This document shows, piece after piece, positions 27,257 through 36,643 of a stretch of DNA of 64,000 bases. Position 1 is the first letter of the stretch; the number at the start of each line of letters is the position of its first letter. The stretch covers positions 124,001-188,000 of the forward strand of contig JAJZMX010000004.1 in NCBI GenBank assembly GCA_021848145.1. The letters are read 5' to 3'. Source of the DNA: a bacterium. Its GTDB lineage: Bacteria > Patescibacteriota > Saccharimonadia > Saccharimonadales > UBA4665. The notes below the pieces were generated by a model, which was given only the letters and a program-made list of their open reading frames with translations, ran no database searches and was not told the DNA's origin. The translations under genes were made by a program, and so were the position numbers.

Positions 27257-28210
27257 ATGGCAAAAACAAATATGGAATTACTAAAAACTTTTGATATTTA
27301 CTCTTTACCCGACTTAGATACCGTAGTCATGGGGGCTCTAGAAATGCTTGAAGGACGTGACCTGCCCTATATAGATATTGGTAACTATAAGCGTCCTTTA
27401 GTTGTTGGGTCTGGTAATGCCGAGGCAACCGGCCGGATTATCTTTGATAAAGTTGACGCTATCTTTGCGAGCGAAAGCACAGTAGATGACAAACTAACCA
27501 ATATTAAAGGTATAGATGAGGTGGTTATTGTTTCCGCTTCGGGTGGAAAGCATGCTCCGATTATTGCCCAAAAAGCCAAACGGGCCGGTAAACACGTAAC
27601 CCTAATCACTAATACTTATGGCTCCCCCGCAGAGCAATCATTAACTGAAGCGGATATAACGGTGCATGTCTTTCCTAAAAATCGTGAGCCATACACGTAT
27701 AACACTAGCACTTATATGGCCATGATCTTTGGCTATACCCGTGAAGAAGTAGCTGGCATAAAACAATTTATTGAAGAAAATATTAATACTATTCAGATGC
27801 CTGCATTCTCGGAATACAGTAAATACTACTTAATAGTTCCGCCACAATTTGCAGGCATAATTAGGATGCTCCAAGTAAAGTTTATAGAGCTGTTTGGTCG
27901 TAACATTGCCCGTGATGTAGAGACTAGTGAATATGTTCGTCATGCCACTACTGTTGCTCCAAGTGATGAGCTTTTTATAGCTTTCGGGGAGCCAAATACC
28001 ACTTGGGGACAATCAAATAACAGGCTTAATGTGCCTCTACCAGATAACGCTGGTTACGGAGCTATGATGGCTATTGGATATTATGTTATTTCTCAAATAC
28101 AAAAAGCTCAACCTCAGTACTTTAAAGAAAATATTGCCGGTTATTGTAAGTATATTTCAACTGTATTTGAAGAAGATATTCAGCCGATTGTGCCAGGCAA
28201 CATTGAATAG
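27257..28210 (+). CDS. SIS-domain (sugar isomerase-like) protein
   Basis: 'RPLVVGSGNAEATGRIIFD', 'VVIVSASGGKHAPIIAQKAKRAGKHVTLITNTYGSPAEQ'. Confidence 0.75.
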   Translation: MAKTNMELLKTFDIYSLPDLDTVVMGALEMLEGRDLPYIDIGNYKRPLVVGSGNAEATGRIIFDKVDAIFASESTVDDKLTNIKGIDEVVIVSASGGKHAPIIAQKAKRAGKHVTLITNTYGSPAEQSLTEADITVHVFPKNREPYTYNTSTYMAMIFGYTREEVAGIKQFIEENINTIQMPAFSEYSKYYLIVPPQFAGIIRMLQVKFIELFGRNIARDVETSEYVRHATTVAPSDELFIAFGEPNTTWGQSNNRLNVPLPDNAGYGAMMAIGYYVISQIQKAQPQYFKENIAGYCKYISTVFEEDIQPIVPGNIE

Positions 28211-28218
28211 GCGTTAAA

Positions 28219-28599
28219 TTAAAGAGATTGAGTAGTAACTTCTTTTGGCATGATAAGTCCATACAGCACCTTTGCTACACCTAGGAAAAGCCGCCTAGTT
28301 ATTGTGTGCACTTCGATCCCGTTAATGCTATGATTCACCGAAGACCACTCACGCGTATCTTCCGGAAAGTCTACTTTGTAACCTACATCAAATTGAGAAT
28401 CGAGCAAGTAGCTTACGAACTTCGCAGATAACCATAAACGGCCAGCTGTTTTAACAATTTCCAGTCCTAACGGTGTTACTGTGTCTGATTATTTACTAAG
28501 CTCACCTGAATTTTGTGCTTCTCTCCAATAGCTATCTGATTCTAAACGAAGTTACCGCATTGCTATAAAACTGTTTGCCTGCGATGTTGCCCTATTCAT
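28219..28599 (-). pseudogene. decayed hypothetical gene (two in-frame TAA)
   Basis: Minus-strand frame from ATG 28599: MNRATSQANSFIAMR*LRLESDSYWREAQNSGELSK*SDTVTPLGLEIVKTAGRLWLSAKFVSYLLDSQFDVGYKVDFPED... Confidence 0.45.
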
Positions 28600-28621
28600 A
28601 GTATCCTTAGATAGATCATGT

Positions 28622-29029
28622 TTATCTTTCTCTTACGACTAGTTCGCTAAATCCTGTATTCTTGTCCGTCTCCCTGAGATACTTTGCGGATTCGTCCTCA
28701 ATAATTACAACTTCAGCTGTTAAGTCTACCAATGACCCTTCTTTTAGGTGGCCGCCGACCACTTCCCCGCATTTGTTGGATAGAGCAATATGTAGGTGAC
28801 AATCCTCTCCTGTTATTGTTCCGACCAGTGAGACAATCTCGTGCTTTTCATTATACTTTTTGATGTCTTGTTTTTCGGGGGTCGCTCCAGCCATTCTCAA
28901 AACAAATGGTTGTAGTGCACCTACGCAGGTAACAATCGATCCGGCTTTAATATTATTCTTTTTGGCGAACTTAATAAGCTCCAGCCTTAAATCTTGCTTT
29001 GGTCTTAGCCTTAATGTGAATACCTTCAT
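28622..29029 (-). CDS. PPC/DUF296 domain protein
   Basis: 'FTLRLRPKQDLRLELIKFAKKNNIKAGSIVTCVGALQPFVLRMA...CHLHIALSNKCGEVVGGHLKEGSLV'. Confidence 0.9.
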   Translation of the reverse strand: MKVFTLRLRPKQDLRLELIKFAKKNNIKAGSIVTCVGALQPFVLRMAGATPEKQDIKKYNEKHEIVSLVGTITGEDCHLHIALSNKCGEVVGGHLKEGSLVDLTAEVVIIEDESAKYLRETDKNTGFSELVVRER

Positions 29030-29071
29030 ACACCAAATAGGATAACAGATCAGAGTTTTTACGAGATATAA

Positions 29072-29434
29072 TTATTGACCATTCCTATTTTTCATACTTG
29101 TTATCTCATTTTCTGTATCTGTTATGCATCTTTTGGCCACTTCTGTTAGTGCTCTACTGGCTATAACCACTCCTAGTTTATGACCTAGGTCGCCTTCTAT
29201 GACTTCAGCTGGACAGATTGTTACTCCGTTATCATCAAATGTGGGATGTAAATCTACGCAGAGAGCATTTGCTTCACTGCTTATTCGCCTGTCTAACATT
29301 GTTCTAGCTATAGCCCATCTAATTCCCCCTAAATTACGCCTTATTTCAGGTATTGCGTTTTTAAAAGGCTCATTCACCATATTGCATATAGGGTCCTCGC
29401 AGGTATAACCAAATTTGGGACAAAGCACACTCAT
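29072..29434 (-). CDS. hypothetical protein, N-terminal Cys-rich
   Basis: ORF 120 aa. Confidence 0.5.
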   Translation of the reverse strand: MSVLCPKFGYTCEDPICNMVNEPFKNAIPEIRRNLGGIRWAIARTMLDRRISSEANALCVDLHPTFDDNGVTICPAEVIEGDLGHKLGVVIASRALTEVAKRCITDTENEITSMKNRNGQ

Positions 29435-29544
29435 TTAGAATATTAATATATACTTAAATGTTAATAAGTCAAGTTTGTTGGATATACTGGTTTTTCAATT
29501 AAAACGGATTGTATAAATAAAGGAAAGTGGTATAACTTATTGTT

Positions 29545-29943
29545 ATGGCTTCAGAGTATAAGTGGCGGCACGATGGTGGGGTTTTTATTGCCCGAGACGA
29601 GGATGGTTTTAATTTAGTTAAGGAAGTTGATGGGGTATTTAATCAGACAGGTATGCACCCTGAAAAATACATGGACATTCATTATCCTGATTACCCAAAA
29701 GACCAACTAATTCCAATGAGTAGGGCTTGTGATAGTTGGGCTCCAAATGGAGGTACGGATAGTTTGGTTGCTGCAGATGGATATTCAGAAGAACCCGAAA
29801 AATTAAGTAGGCCTGAAAAAATATCTATGATTACACTTTTAGGCGGGTGTGCTGTAGCGGGTGCTACAGGCGTGTGGAGTGTGCTATATATTGGCAGACA
29901 AATTGGGGATTATATTATTCCAATCTTGAGAAACCTGCATTAA
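29545..29943 (+). CDS. hypothetical protein with C-terminal TM
   Basis: ORF 132 aa. Confidence 0.5.
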   Translation: MASEYKWRHDGGVFIARDEDGFNLVKEVDGVFNQTGMHPEKYMDIHYPDYPKDQLIPMSRACDSWAPNGGTDSLVAADGYSEEPEKLSRPEKISMITLLGGCAVAGATGVWSVLYIGRQIGDYIIPILRNLH

Positions 29944-29958
29944 AGAATACTTAACTGC

Positions 29959-30828
29959 TCAGTCTGTATTATTATTGGTTTTAGCATCGTGCAATACGAT
30001 TTGCGGGAACGGCATTTCGACCCCATTTCTATCGAATTCTTTCTTTACTCTGCGCCTGAAATCTCCTTCAATCGCCCACTGGTCACCTGGCTTTACTTTA
30101 CCAACTGCCATGACTGTTATTGAGGAGTCATTGAAGCTGTCTAATCTTAGAAAGGTTATAGGATCAATTATTGATTGTTGCCATTTCTTGTCTTTCTGTA
30201 AATCCATCCCTACCTTGTTAATAATCTTTTCGACCTTATCTATATCTGCATCGTAACTAACGTTTACCTTAATTAAGGCACTTGAGAACTGGTGCGTTAG
30301 GTTAGTTATAACTGTTGCCGTACCATTCGTTATTATATGGAGAGAACCGTCTATGTCCCTTAATCTTGTAGTACGTATACTAATGTCTTCTACTACTCCA
30401 GACGTACCGTTGGTGCTGCCTAAGCTAGTTAGCATTATGATGTCTCCAACACGGTATTGGTTTTCTAAAATTATGAAAATTCCTGAAAGATAGTTTTTAA
30501 TAACGTTTTGTGCGGCAATGCCGGCAACTACACCAATTAGTCCTGCGCCCGTGAGAAGTGCCGCAAGGTTAACCTTCAGTTCGGCCAAAATTACGATTAT
30601 TGCTATTAACCATATAATAATATGACTAAAGTTCTTGAATACTCGTTCAAGTGTTTTAATACGTTTTTGCTTCTCCACTTCAGTTACGTGGCGGTGCGAA
30701 TTAATAACCCTGTGTACTATCTTGTCGATAGCAATACTCAGGACTATCTGCAAAATAATAGTAGCAGAAAGAATTATTAGAATTCTAAATGCCGTAAAGT
30801 GGTAAATAGCGGTTGCAATTATTTCCAT
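29959..30828 (-). CDS. MscS-family mechanosensitive channel
   Basis: 'LLTGAGLIGVVAGIAAQNVIKNYLSGIFIILENQYRVGDII'. Confidence 0.93.
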   Translation of the reverse strand: MEIIATAIYHFTAFRILIILSATIILQIVLSIAIDKIVHRVINSHRHVTEVEKQKRIKTLERVFKNFSHIIIWLIAIIVILAELKVNLAALLTGAGLIGVVAGIAAQNVIKNYLSGIFIILENQYRVGDIIMLTSLGSTNGTSGVVEDISIRTTRLRDIDGSLHIITNGTATVITNLTHQFSSALIKVNVSYDADIDKVEKIINKVGMDLQKDKKWQQSIIDPITFLRLDSFNDSSITVMAVGKVKPGDQWAIEGDFRRRVKKEFDRNGVEMPFPQIVLHDAKTNNNTD

Positions 30829-30925
30829 GACTCCAAAATAACTTAGTTAACTATTGGTAGCAAGCAGACCATTTTTGACACAACCAAAAAAGCCCTGCTT
30901 ATAGAGGTGTATTGTTTATGTTAGA

Positions 30926-32089
30926 ATGCATTTTATGCCAGAAAATAAAGAAATACCTGAAAAAAATAATAATGAAAAAAATGCAAGTGCATACACTTCT
31001 AACAATGAAAATAGTCCGACTGAGATCAAGAAAAGTCGTAACTGGTTAGTTTATCTTGGAATTGCTTTATTGTTAATTGCAATTGGAGTAGGTTCTTGGT
31101 TAGGCTTGAGTGGCAATAATAAGAATAGCCTAAACTCAACTGTTGCCGTTCAACCAAGTCCATCCGTTTCTTTAAAAAATAATCAAAGTGTTCAAGATCT
31201 CAATATTCCAAATGCTATAGATCCAATCAATCCTGCGGCTATTCCACTTGGTACTGGGAAAGTTTCTACGTCTCCGAAGGTGGGATATGTGGATTTATGT
31301 AGCTATAAGGCAGGCAGCGTAGCAGCTGAGCCTAATCTTCCCTGGATTAATGCAGCCAATAACACATGGAACTCGGATACTAAACCTGCTGTCCAGGGAT
31401 CGGTTAGCTGGGCTAATCAAGCCTCATTCACGGATAAGCTTTCAGGTAGCACTCGGACTATATCCACTAATGACTTACCAATTAACCATGACACTGGTGT
31501 GTTCCCTATAAGTACTACTGATTTTGCTTATCAATATGATCATAATCCTAATCATATAACTGCTCAACCGACGACATGGCAACTTCCAGCTAATCCAACT
31601 GCCGCGGCAAGCCCAAGTTGCACAAGAGACGGAGCAATAGGAGTCTTAAATGATGGAGTCTTCTTATTTAACGCATTAGATGCTCAGAATAGGGATGCTG
31701 GAGCCACGGAAATATTAGACCAGTGGCAAGGACATCCACAAAGTAACGGCATGTACCATCACCACACGGTCCCTAATTTTATGCTCAAGCAAGATTCAGC
31801 AAAGTCTTCTTCGACTTTAGTTGGCTATGCGCTTGATGGGTATGGGGTATACATAGAACGTGATGCAAACGGTAATTTGTTAACGAATGCCAATCTTGAT
31901 GCTTGTCATGGGCGTACTAGTGAAGTGATGTGGAATGGAAAGATGACCGACATGTATCACTATGATGTTACGCTTGAGTATCCATATACAGTCGGCTGTT
32001 TCCATGGAACACCCATTTCTATAATTAGACCTAATTCTAATAGGGTTTCTACGAATACTAGCGGGCCTAGGCCACCAGCACCTAGATAG
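30926..32089 (+). CDS. YHYH domain-containing secreted protein
   Basis: N-terminal TM; 'QSNGMYHHHTVPNFM', 'GYALDGYGVYIERDANG', 'YHYDVTLEYPYTVGCFHG'. Confidence 0.88.
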   Translation: MHFMPENKEIPEKNNNEKNASAYTSNNENSPTEIKKSRNWLVYLGIALLLIAIGVGSWLGLSGNNKNSLNSTVAVQPSPSVSLKNNQSVQDLNIPNAIDPINPAAIPLGTGKVSTSPKVGYVDLCSYKAGSVAAEPNLPWINAANNTWNSDTKPAVQGSVSWANQASFTDKLSGSTRTISTNDLPINHDTGVFPISTTDFAYQYDHNPNHITAQPTTWQLPANPTAAASPSCTRDGAIGVLNDGVFLFNALDAQNRDAGATEILDQWQGHPQSNGMYHHHTVPNFMLKQDSAKSSSTLVGYALDGYGVYIERDANGNLLTNANLDACHGRTSEVMWNGKMTDMYHYDVTLEYPYTVGCFHGTPISIIRPNSNRVSTNTSGPRPPAPR

Positions 32090-32094
32090 CTAGG

Positions 32095-32826
32095 CTATAT
32101 ATCTACATTTTTTTGTGTCGGGAAAATAGCTAAGATTCTCATAGCTACTGAATCCAGTTTTAGACTGTTGCCTGTTCTTATGTAACTTAAGATCTTATTA
32201 GGGTGAGCAGTTTTATTAAATCGCGCTTCAGATAAATCGGTGGGTGTAATTACCTTAATTCCCGGAGCATAGCTTTTGGCTGAAATTCCTCTGCTAGATT
32301 TTACCTGAATAAGGTGTTTACTGTTGCCTTGTTTGAATATTATATCTACTCTATTACGTAATCCGTTATGCTCGCTTCTATCTCGTTTTGTGTTGGTTAA
32401 GACAGCATAGCTGTTACCATCAAAATAGCCATTGGCAATACTCCAGTATATAGATGCCAATACGCTTATTTCACTTAGAGTTCCTAGAACATCTGGTTTG
32501 GGGTTTCTTGCCATACCACCTCTTTCTATTTCATAAGCTAAATCCTGAAGGTTATCCAAGACTTGAGTGGCGACTTTAAAAGTATTTTCTTTACCTTCTG
32601 CAATTTTAGCTAAACTTGGTGTACACGCTAGCATAGCAGCGCCTCTTAATGCAGCATTAGAGGTTAAGGGAGTGTTACCCTTTCCTTCCAAAAGAAGCAT
32701 GCCCATATATTTTTGAGAATTTGCAAGAAGTTCGATTTTTTCCTGGGATTTAATACCTTCAAGTTCGAAGGCAATATTAAACATATTGTCGTAGGTTATT
32801 ATAAAAGGATTAGTCACCCTGTCCAT
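32095..32826 (-). CDS. hypothetical protein, possible PD-(D/E)XK nuclease-like core
   Basis: 'NRVDIIFKQGNSKHLIQVKSSRG' (D...QVK pattern). Confidence 0.45.
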   Translation of the reverse strand: MDRVTNPFIITYDNMFNIAFELEGIKSQEKIELLANSQKYMGMLLLEGKGNTPLTSNAALRGAAMLACTPSLAKIAEGKENTFKVATQVLDNLQDLAYEIERGGMARNPKPDVLGTLSEISVLASIYWSIANGYFDGNSYAVLTNTKRDRSEHNGLRNRVDIIFKQGNSKHLIQVKSSRGISAKSYAPGIKVITPTDLSEARFNKTAHPNKILSYIRTGNSLKLDSVAMRILAIFPTQKNVDI

Positions 32827-32981
32827 TCACTAATTATATAATAAACAATCAAAAAGTCCATTATTTGAACTTAAGAGTTTTTTGGTTGCTTTTATTTTAT
32901 GTTTTTCTAATATTTGTATATAACAATCACTATCTCTTAAGTTGGTTAATCATATTAAGATTAGAGATATATAATCAAGCT

Positions 32982-33560
32982 ATGCAAAAGCTATACTTTG
33001 CTACCTCAAACGAAAGTAAGATTCTAATAGCTAAGACTGTTTGCGAAAACACAGATATTATCGTTGAACCAGTACTACTAGATATAGATGAAATTCAGGG
33101 AGAGGATCCAGAATTAATAGTAAGAGACAAAGTCAAGCGTGCGTATGATAGCCTTGGGTTGCCGGTTGTAGTTAGTGACGATACCTGGGACATTCCAGCA
33201 CTTAACGGATTTCCTGGTCCATATATGAAGTCAATAAATCATTGGTTTAAGCCGGAGGATTTCTTAAGACTCATGGAAGGAATTGAAGATAGAAGAATAA
33301 TCTTGCATCAATACCTTGCTTATAATGACGGCAAGAGAATTAAGGTTTTTCGAAATGATATCAACGGATATATTATTGATGAAGCACGAGGCAGTAACTT
33401 AAAATCTCCCAACACGACAGTTATCGTGCTCGATTCAGATAAAGGCAAAACTATTGCCGAGGTATTTTCTAAGGGCAAGGAGGCAGTTTCGCAAAGGTAC
33501 AGAAATCGTCCAGACGCATGGCACTGTTTTGTTAAGTGGTATTTAAACTACTACAGATGA
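32982..33560 (+). CDS. RdgB/HAM1-like non-canonical purine NTP pyrophosphatase
   Basis: 'LYFATSNESKILIAKTVCE', 'PVVVSDDTWDIPALNGFPGPYMK'; start re-assigned to internal Met. Confidence 0.85.
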   Translation: MQKLYFATSNESKILIAKTVCENTDIIVEPVLLDIDEIQGEDPELIVRDKVKRAYDSLGLPVVVSDDTWDIPALNGFPGPYMKSINHWFKPEDFLRLMEGIEDRRIILHQYLAYNDGKRIKVFRNDINGYIIDEARGSNLKSPNTTVIVLDSDKGKTIAEVFSKGKEAVSQRYRNRPDAWHCFVKWYLNYYR

Positions 33561-33652
33561 AAAGTCTTGGTGTTCAATAATTAATAGTCATTAAAAGTAA
33601 AACATAAATAGCTTGTGGTTTTTATCAGGAGGAAAACTTTTAATTAGGTGTC

Positions 33653-34759
33653 GTGCAAGACATAAAAAACTATGCCGCACATTATTATGCGAGAGGCAAA
33701 GAAGTAGTCCTTCAGCATGATATAGCTATGGCTTTATGCTGTGGTTTATTTGTAATATTGCTTGGCGTCTTTTTGGGAATACGTAATGATCAGATGATTT
33801 CCGCTCGTCTCGGGTCTTATGTTCATTATTCCCTTTCAAATCCATTAACTGTATTTACACATTGGGATGGTAATGACTACATTAAAATTGCACAACATGG
33901 GTATAAATCTTTACTTGATGCCGGTTTCTTCCCTTTTTATCCTTTAGTAATAAGGACGTTTTATTACATTTTCCGGTCGTACTTGTTTAGTGCCCTATTC
34001 ATATCATGGGCTAGTTTAGTTGGGGCAATATATTTTTATATAAAAATAATTAGGCATTTAGGCTTGGTGGCAAAGAGGACTAATATACCTTTAGCGGTTG
34101 TGCCGTTTGTTTTATTCCCTACCGCAGTATTTATGATGGTGACATATACCGAGGGTCTATTTGCCTTATTTGCTCTTGCCAGTATCTACTTTGCCTTTAA
34201 AAAACGCTATGTTTGGGTAGGTTTATTTATTTTACTAGCCTTTTTAACTCACATCATTCGGGCTTTCTTAATAGTGCTGGACGGTTTAATTTTGCTGGAA
34301 GAAAAAGTTCCTTTTAAAAAGATAGTACTATCTACAGCCATAGGATCATTGGGTTTGTTGACATTTATGGGTTATTCATATGTTCGGTTCCATAATGCCC
34401 TGGAGTTTTTAAAATCCCAGACACATATTCATGGATGGCTTAAGGCAAATTATTTAAACTTACTTCTGAGTACAAGCTACCTCAATGCGTTTTTCGCTGT
34501 TTTATTAGTAATTTCCGCCATATATTTCTGGAATAAACGTAGGAGTTTCTCGATCTATTCCTTGCTATTTCTTCTAATACCATTGGTTGGTGCTAAATGG
34601 GGAGGTTTTAACCGTTACGTAATTATGGCTTTCCCTATTCCAATAATGGTCTACCAATACTTTAAAGACAAGCAGGCCTATGTTTGGGTCGTTATGCTTA
34701 CGGCAATATTTTGGACTTACACATTACTACAGTATGCTGCGGGTTTTATAAGCAGCTAA
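33653..34759 (+). CDS. multi-TM glycosyltransferase-like (PIG-V/GT-C type)
   Basis: 'FTHWDGNDYIKIAQHGYKSLLDAGFFPFYPLVIR' and 'TYTEGLFALFALASIYFAFKKRYVWVGLFILLAFLTHIIRA'. Confidence 0.75.
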   Translation: MQDIKNYAAHYYARGKEVVLQHDIAMALCCGLFVILLGVFLGIRNDQMISARLGSYVHYSLSNPLTVFTHWDGNDYIKIAQHGYKSLLDAGFFPFYPLVIRTFYYIFRSYLFSALFISWASLVGAIYFYIKIIRHLGLVAKRTNIPLAVVPFVLFPTAVFMMVTYTEGLFALFALASIYFAFKKRYVWVGLFILLAFLTHIIRAFLIVLDGLILLEEKVPFKKIVLSTAIGSLGLLTFMGYSYVRFHNALEFLKSQTHIHGWLKANYLNLLLSTSYLNAFFAVLLVISAIYFWNKRRSFSIYSLLFLLIPLVGAKWGGFNRYVIMAFPIPIMVYQYFKDKQAYVWVVMLTAIFWTYTLLQYAAGFISS

Positions 34760-34835
34760 TTCAATCCACGTATATCGCTTTTGTTTATATCCCGATAACC
34801 TTATATGATGGGCTAAATTAGTTTAGAGATAAATT

Positions 34836-36251
34836 ATGAGCTCCAAAATTACTCCCAAATGTTTTTTCAGCGATACCCCTCCTGAACGAATTATTGGCAC
34901 AGAATGTGAATACAATCTACAGCAAGGTAAATATTCTAACGGTAAGACAATCAATATTGATGCATATATTTCAGCTCAGGCTATAACAAAAGCTAAATTA
35001 AACCGATCGGATGTCAGTCATAAATTTTTAAATAATGGAGGAGGACTTTATCCTGAGGTTGGCCAACTTTTGGAATATGACAGTCCAGAGTGTCTAGGCC
35101 CACGTGAGGCAGCAGCAGCGGATATTGCAGGATCACTAATAGTGGCGGACATAGTCGAGAAATCTGGTTTGCCGCATAAGGGCCTATATAGGATTTCGGG
35201 TAGCGATATTAGCAAAGTTCATGATAGCGAAACTAGCGGATATCATGAAAATTATTTAATACCTCGCTGTATAAGTGACTCTCATCTAATTGATGCAGTG
35301 CTGCCAGCTTATGCAGCATCCTGTATATGGGGTTTTTCCGGAATGGTAAGAAGTAGTTATGTTTTTTCGCAAAAAGTTTGGGACATTAATGATTCACCTA
35401 TAGAGCGTAAATTAGAAAGGCGCACTGGACATCATAAGCCTATGTTTATTATTCCCCCAATTAATGCCGACATAGACACTATCGGGCCTAAAGAATGGGC
35501 AAGGGTCGAAAGACGTTATGCTGATTCTGGCTTGTCTCCAGAAGTACGTTACTTGCAGTTTGCTTCTATGTCGTTAGTGCTTAGGATGATAGAGCATAAA
35601 GATAAGATAGACCATAAACGCTTAGCTCGCCTTGCTTTAGTAGATCCAGTAGACGCAGCGAAGGTTTTCGCATCAGATTTAACGCTTAAGAGTAAGGCTT
35701 CTAAAATTAGTGGAGGAAAGATCAGAGCCTTAGAAATCCAAAAAGAATTAATAAGCATAGCTTACTCATTAGATGAAAAAGTTAAACTTCCTGATGATGA
35801 ATCAATGGCGATTGGCTTATGGGAAGATGTGGTAGAACAATTTGGACGATGTGATCCTGCCAACGTAGACTACGGAAACCTGATAACTAAATTAGATGTG
35901 GCCGCACGCCATAAGGTACTTGCTAATAGTTTGGTAGGACCTGGAAGAATTACAAACACCAATAAAGCTGCCGTTTCAAATAGCTTAGTATGGGACAGGG
36001 TGTTGCCTACGGGTGGCGCTCAATTGTGGTGGCAGAAGTTTCAGTCTTCTATTGTTCCAAACGAACTTATTATGGCAATGAAAGAAGGAAGGCATCTACC
36101 CCGGACAAGGGCCGCTATTCGAATTAAAGAACTTAGACGTGACTACTCCAGTAATCATAGGATAAGCACAATAGGTTGGTCGTTTATACATTATGGTAAT
36201 GGCAGTAGCAGCTACCATAGGAGCCTAGACGATCTATATGCAACTAGCTAG
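34836..36251 (+). CDS. PafA/Dop-family protein (divergent Pup ligase-like carboxylate-amine ligase)
   Basis: 'RIIGTECEYNL', 'LNNGGGLYPEVGQLLEYDSPECLGPREAAAADIAGSLI', 'SGYHENYLIPR', 'RALEIQKELIS' align in order with PafA motifs [45 protein letters not shown]. Confidence 0.85.
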   Translation: MSSKITPKCFFSDTPPERIIGTECEYNLQQGKYSNGKTINIDAYISAQAITKAKLNRSDVSHKFLNNGGGLYPEVGQLLEYDSPECLGPREAAAADIAGSLIVADIVEKSGLPHKGLYRISGSDISKVHDSETSGYHENYLIPRCISDSHLIDAVLPAYAASCIWGFSGMVRSSYVFSQKVWDINDSPIERKLERRTGHHKPMFIIPPINADIDTIGPKEWARVERRYADSGLSPEVRYLQFASMSLVLRMIEHKDKIDHKRLARLALVDPVDAAKVFASDLTLKSKASKISGGKIRALEIQKELISIAYSLDEKVKLPDDESMAIGLWEDVVEQFGRCDPANVDYGNLITKLDVAARHKVLANSLVGPGRITNTNKAAVSNSLVWDRVLPTGGAQLWWQKFQSSIVPNELIMAMKEGRHLPRTRAAIRIKELRRDYSSNHRISTIGWSFIHYGNGSSSYHRSLDDLYATS

Positions 36252-36260
36252 TTTAGGATT

Positions 36261-36518
36261 TTATTGGCCACCCTTTTGCACGAAATTCCTGACTAAAGTT
36301 TCCGCATCAACTTTGCCAAACATTCTATCAATATCTCCCATCAGATTATCGATTTCGTCTGTATTTGCCGTGTTTTCATCAAGGACTTCGTCCACTTCGT
36401 CAAGAAAATCTGCTGCAGCGGCAGCTTTAGCTTCTGCGTCAGAGTGATCTGGATTATGTATTGCAGCTACGTTTTCTCTTCTATGTTCTCCTCGCTCTAT
36501 ATGTGTTTGCTTAGACAT
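36261..36518 (-). CDS. pup: prokaryotic ubiquitin-like protein Pup
   Basis: 85 aa, 'ADFLDEVDEVLDENTAN...DNLMGDIDRMFGKVDAETLVRNFVQKGGQ'; C-terminal VQKGGQ identical to actinobacterial Pup tail. Confidence 0.88.
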   Translation of the reverse strand: MSKQTHIERGEHRRENVAAIHNPDHSDAEAKAAAAADFLDEVDEVLDENTANTDEIDNLMGDIDRMFGKVDAETLVRNFVQKGGQ

Positions 36519-36643
36519 GCCAGCTCCTTAAGTTACCTTTTAATTTACTAGCTTAAACTAAAAAATACAAATAAGCCCAATAATCTGGTTTCCTATAGAT
36601 TTGATGAGAATATTTTTAGGTTTTTGTGGTTAACTAGTAGCTA

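Noticed and set aside
36238-36447. Plus-strand ORF antisense to the Pup gene (69 aa)
   Set aside because: Low-complexity Ser/Ala translation, antisense to the Pup frame, which has clear family motifs.
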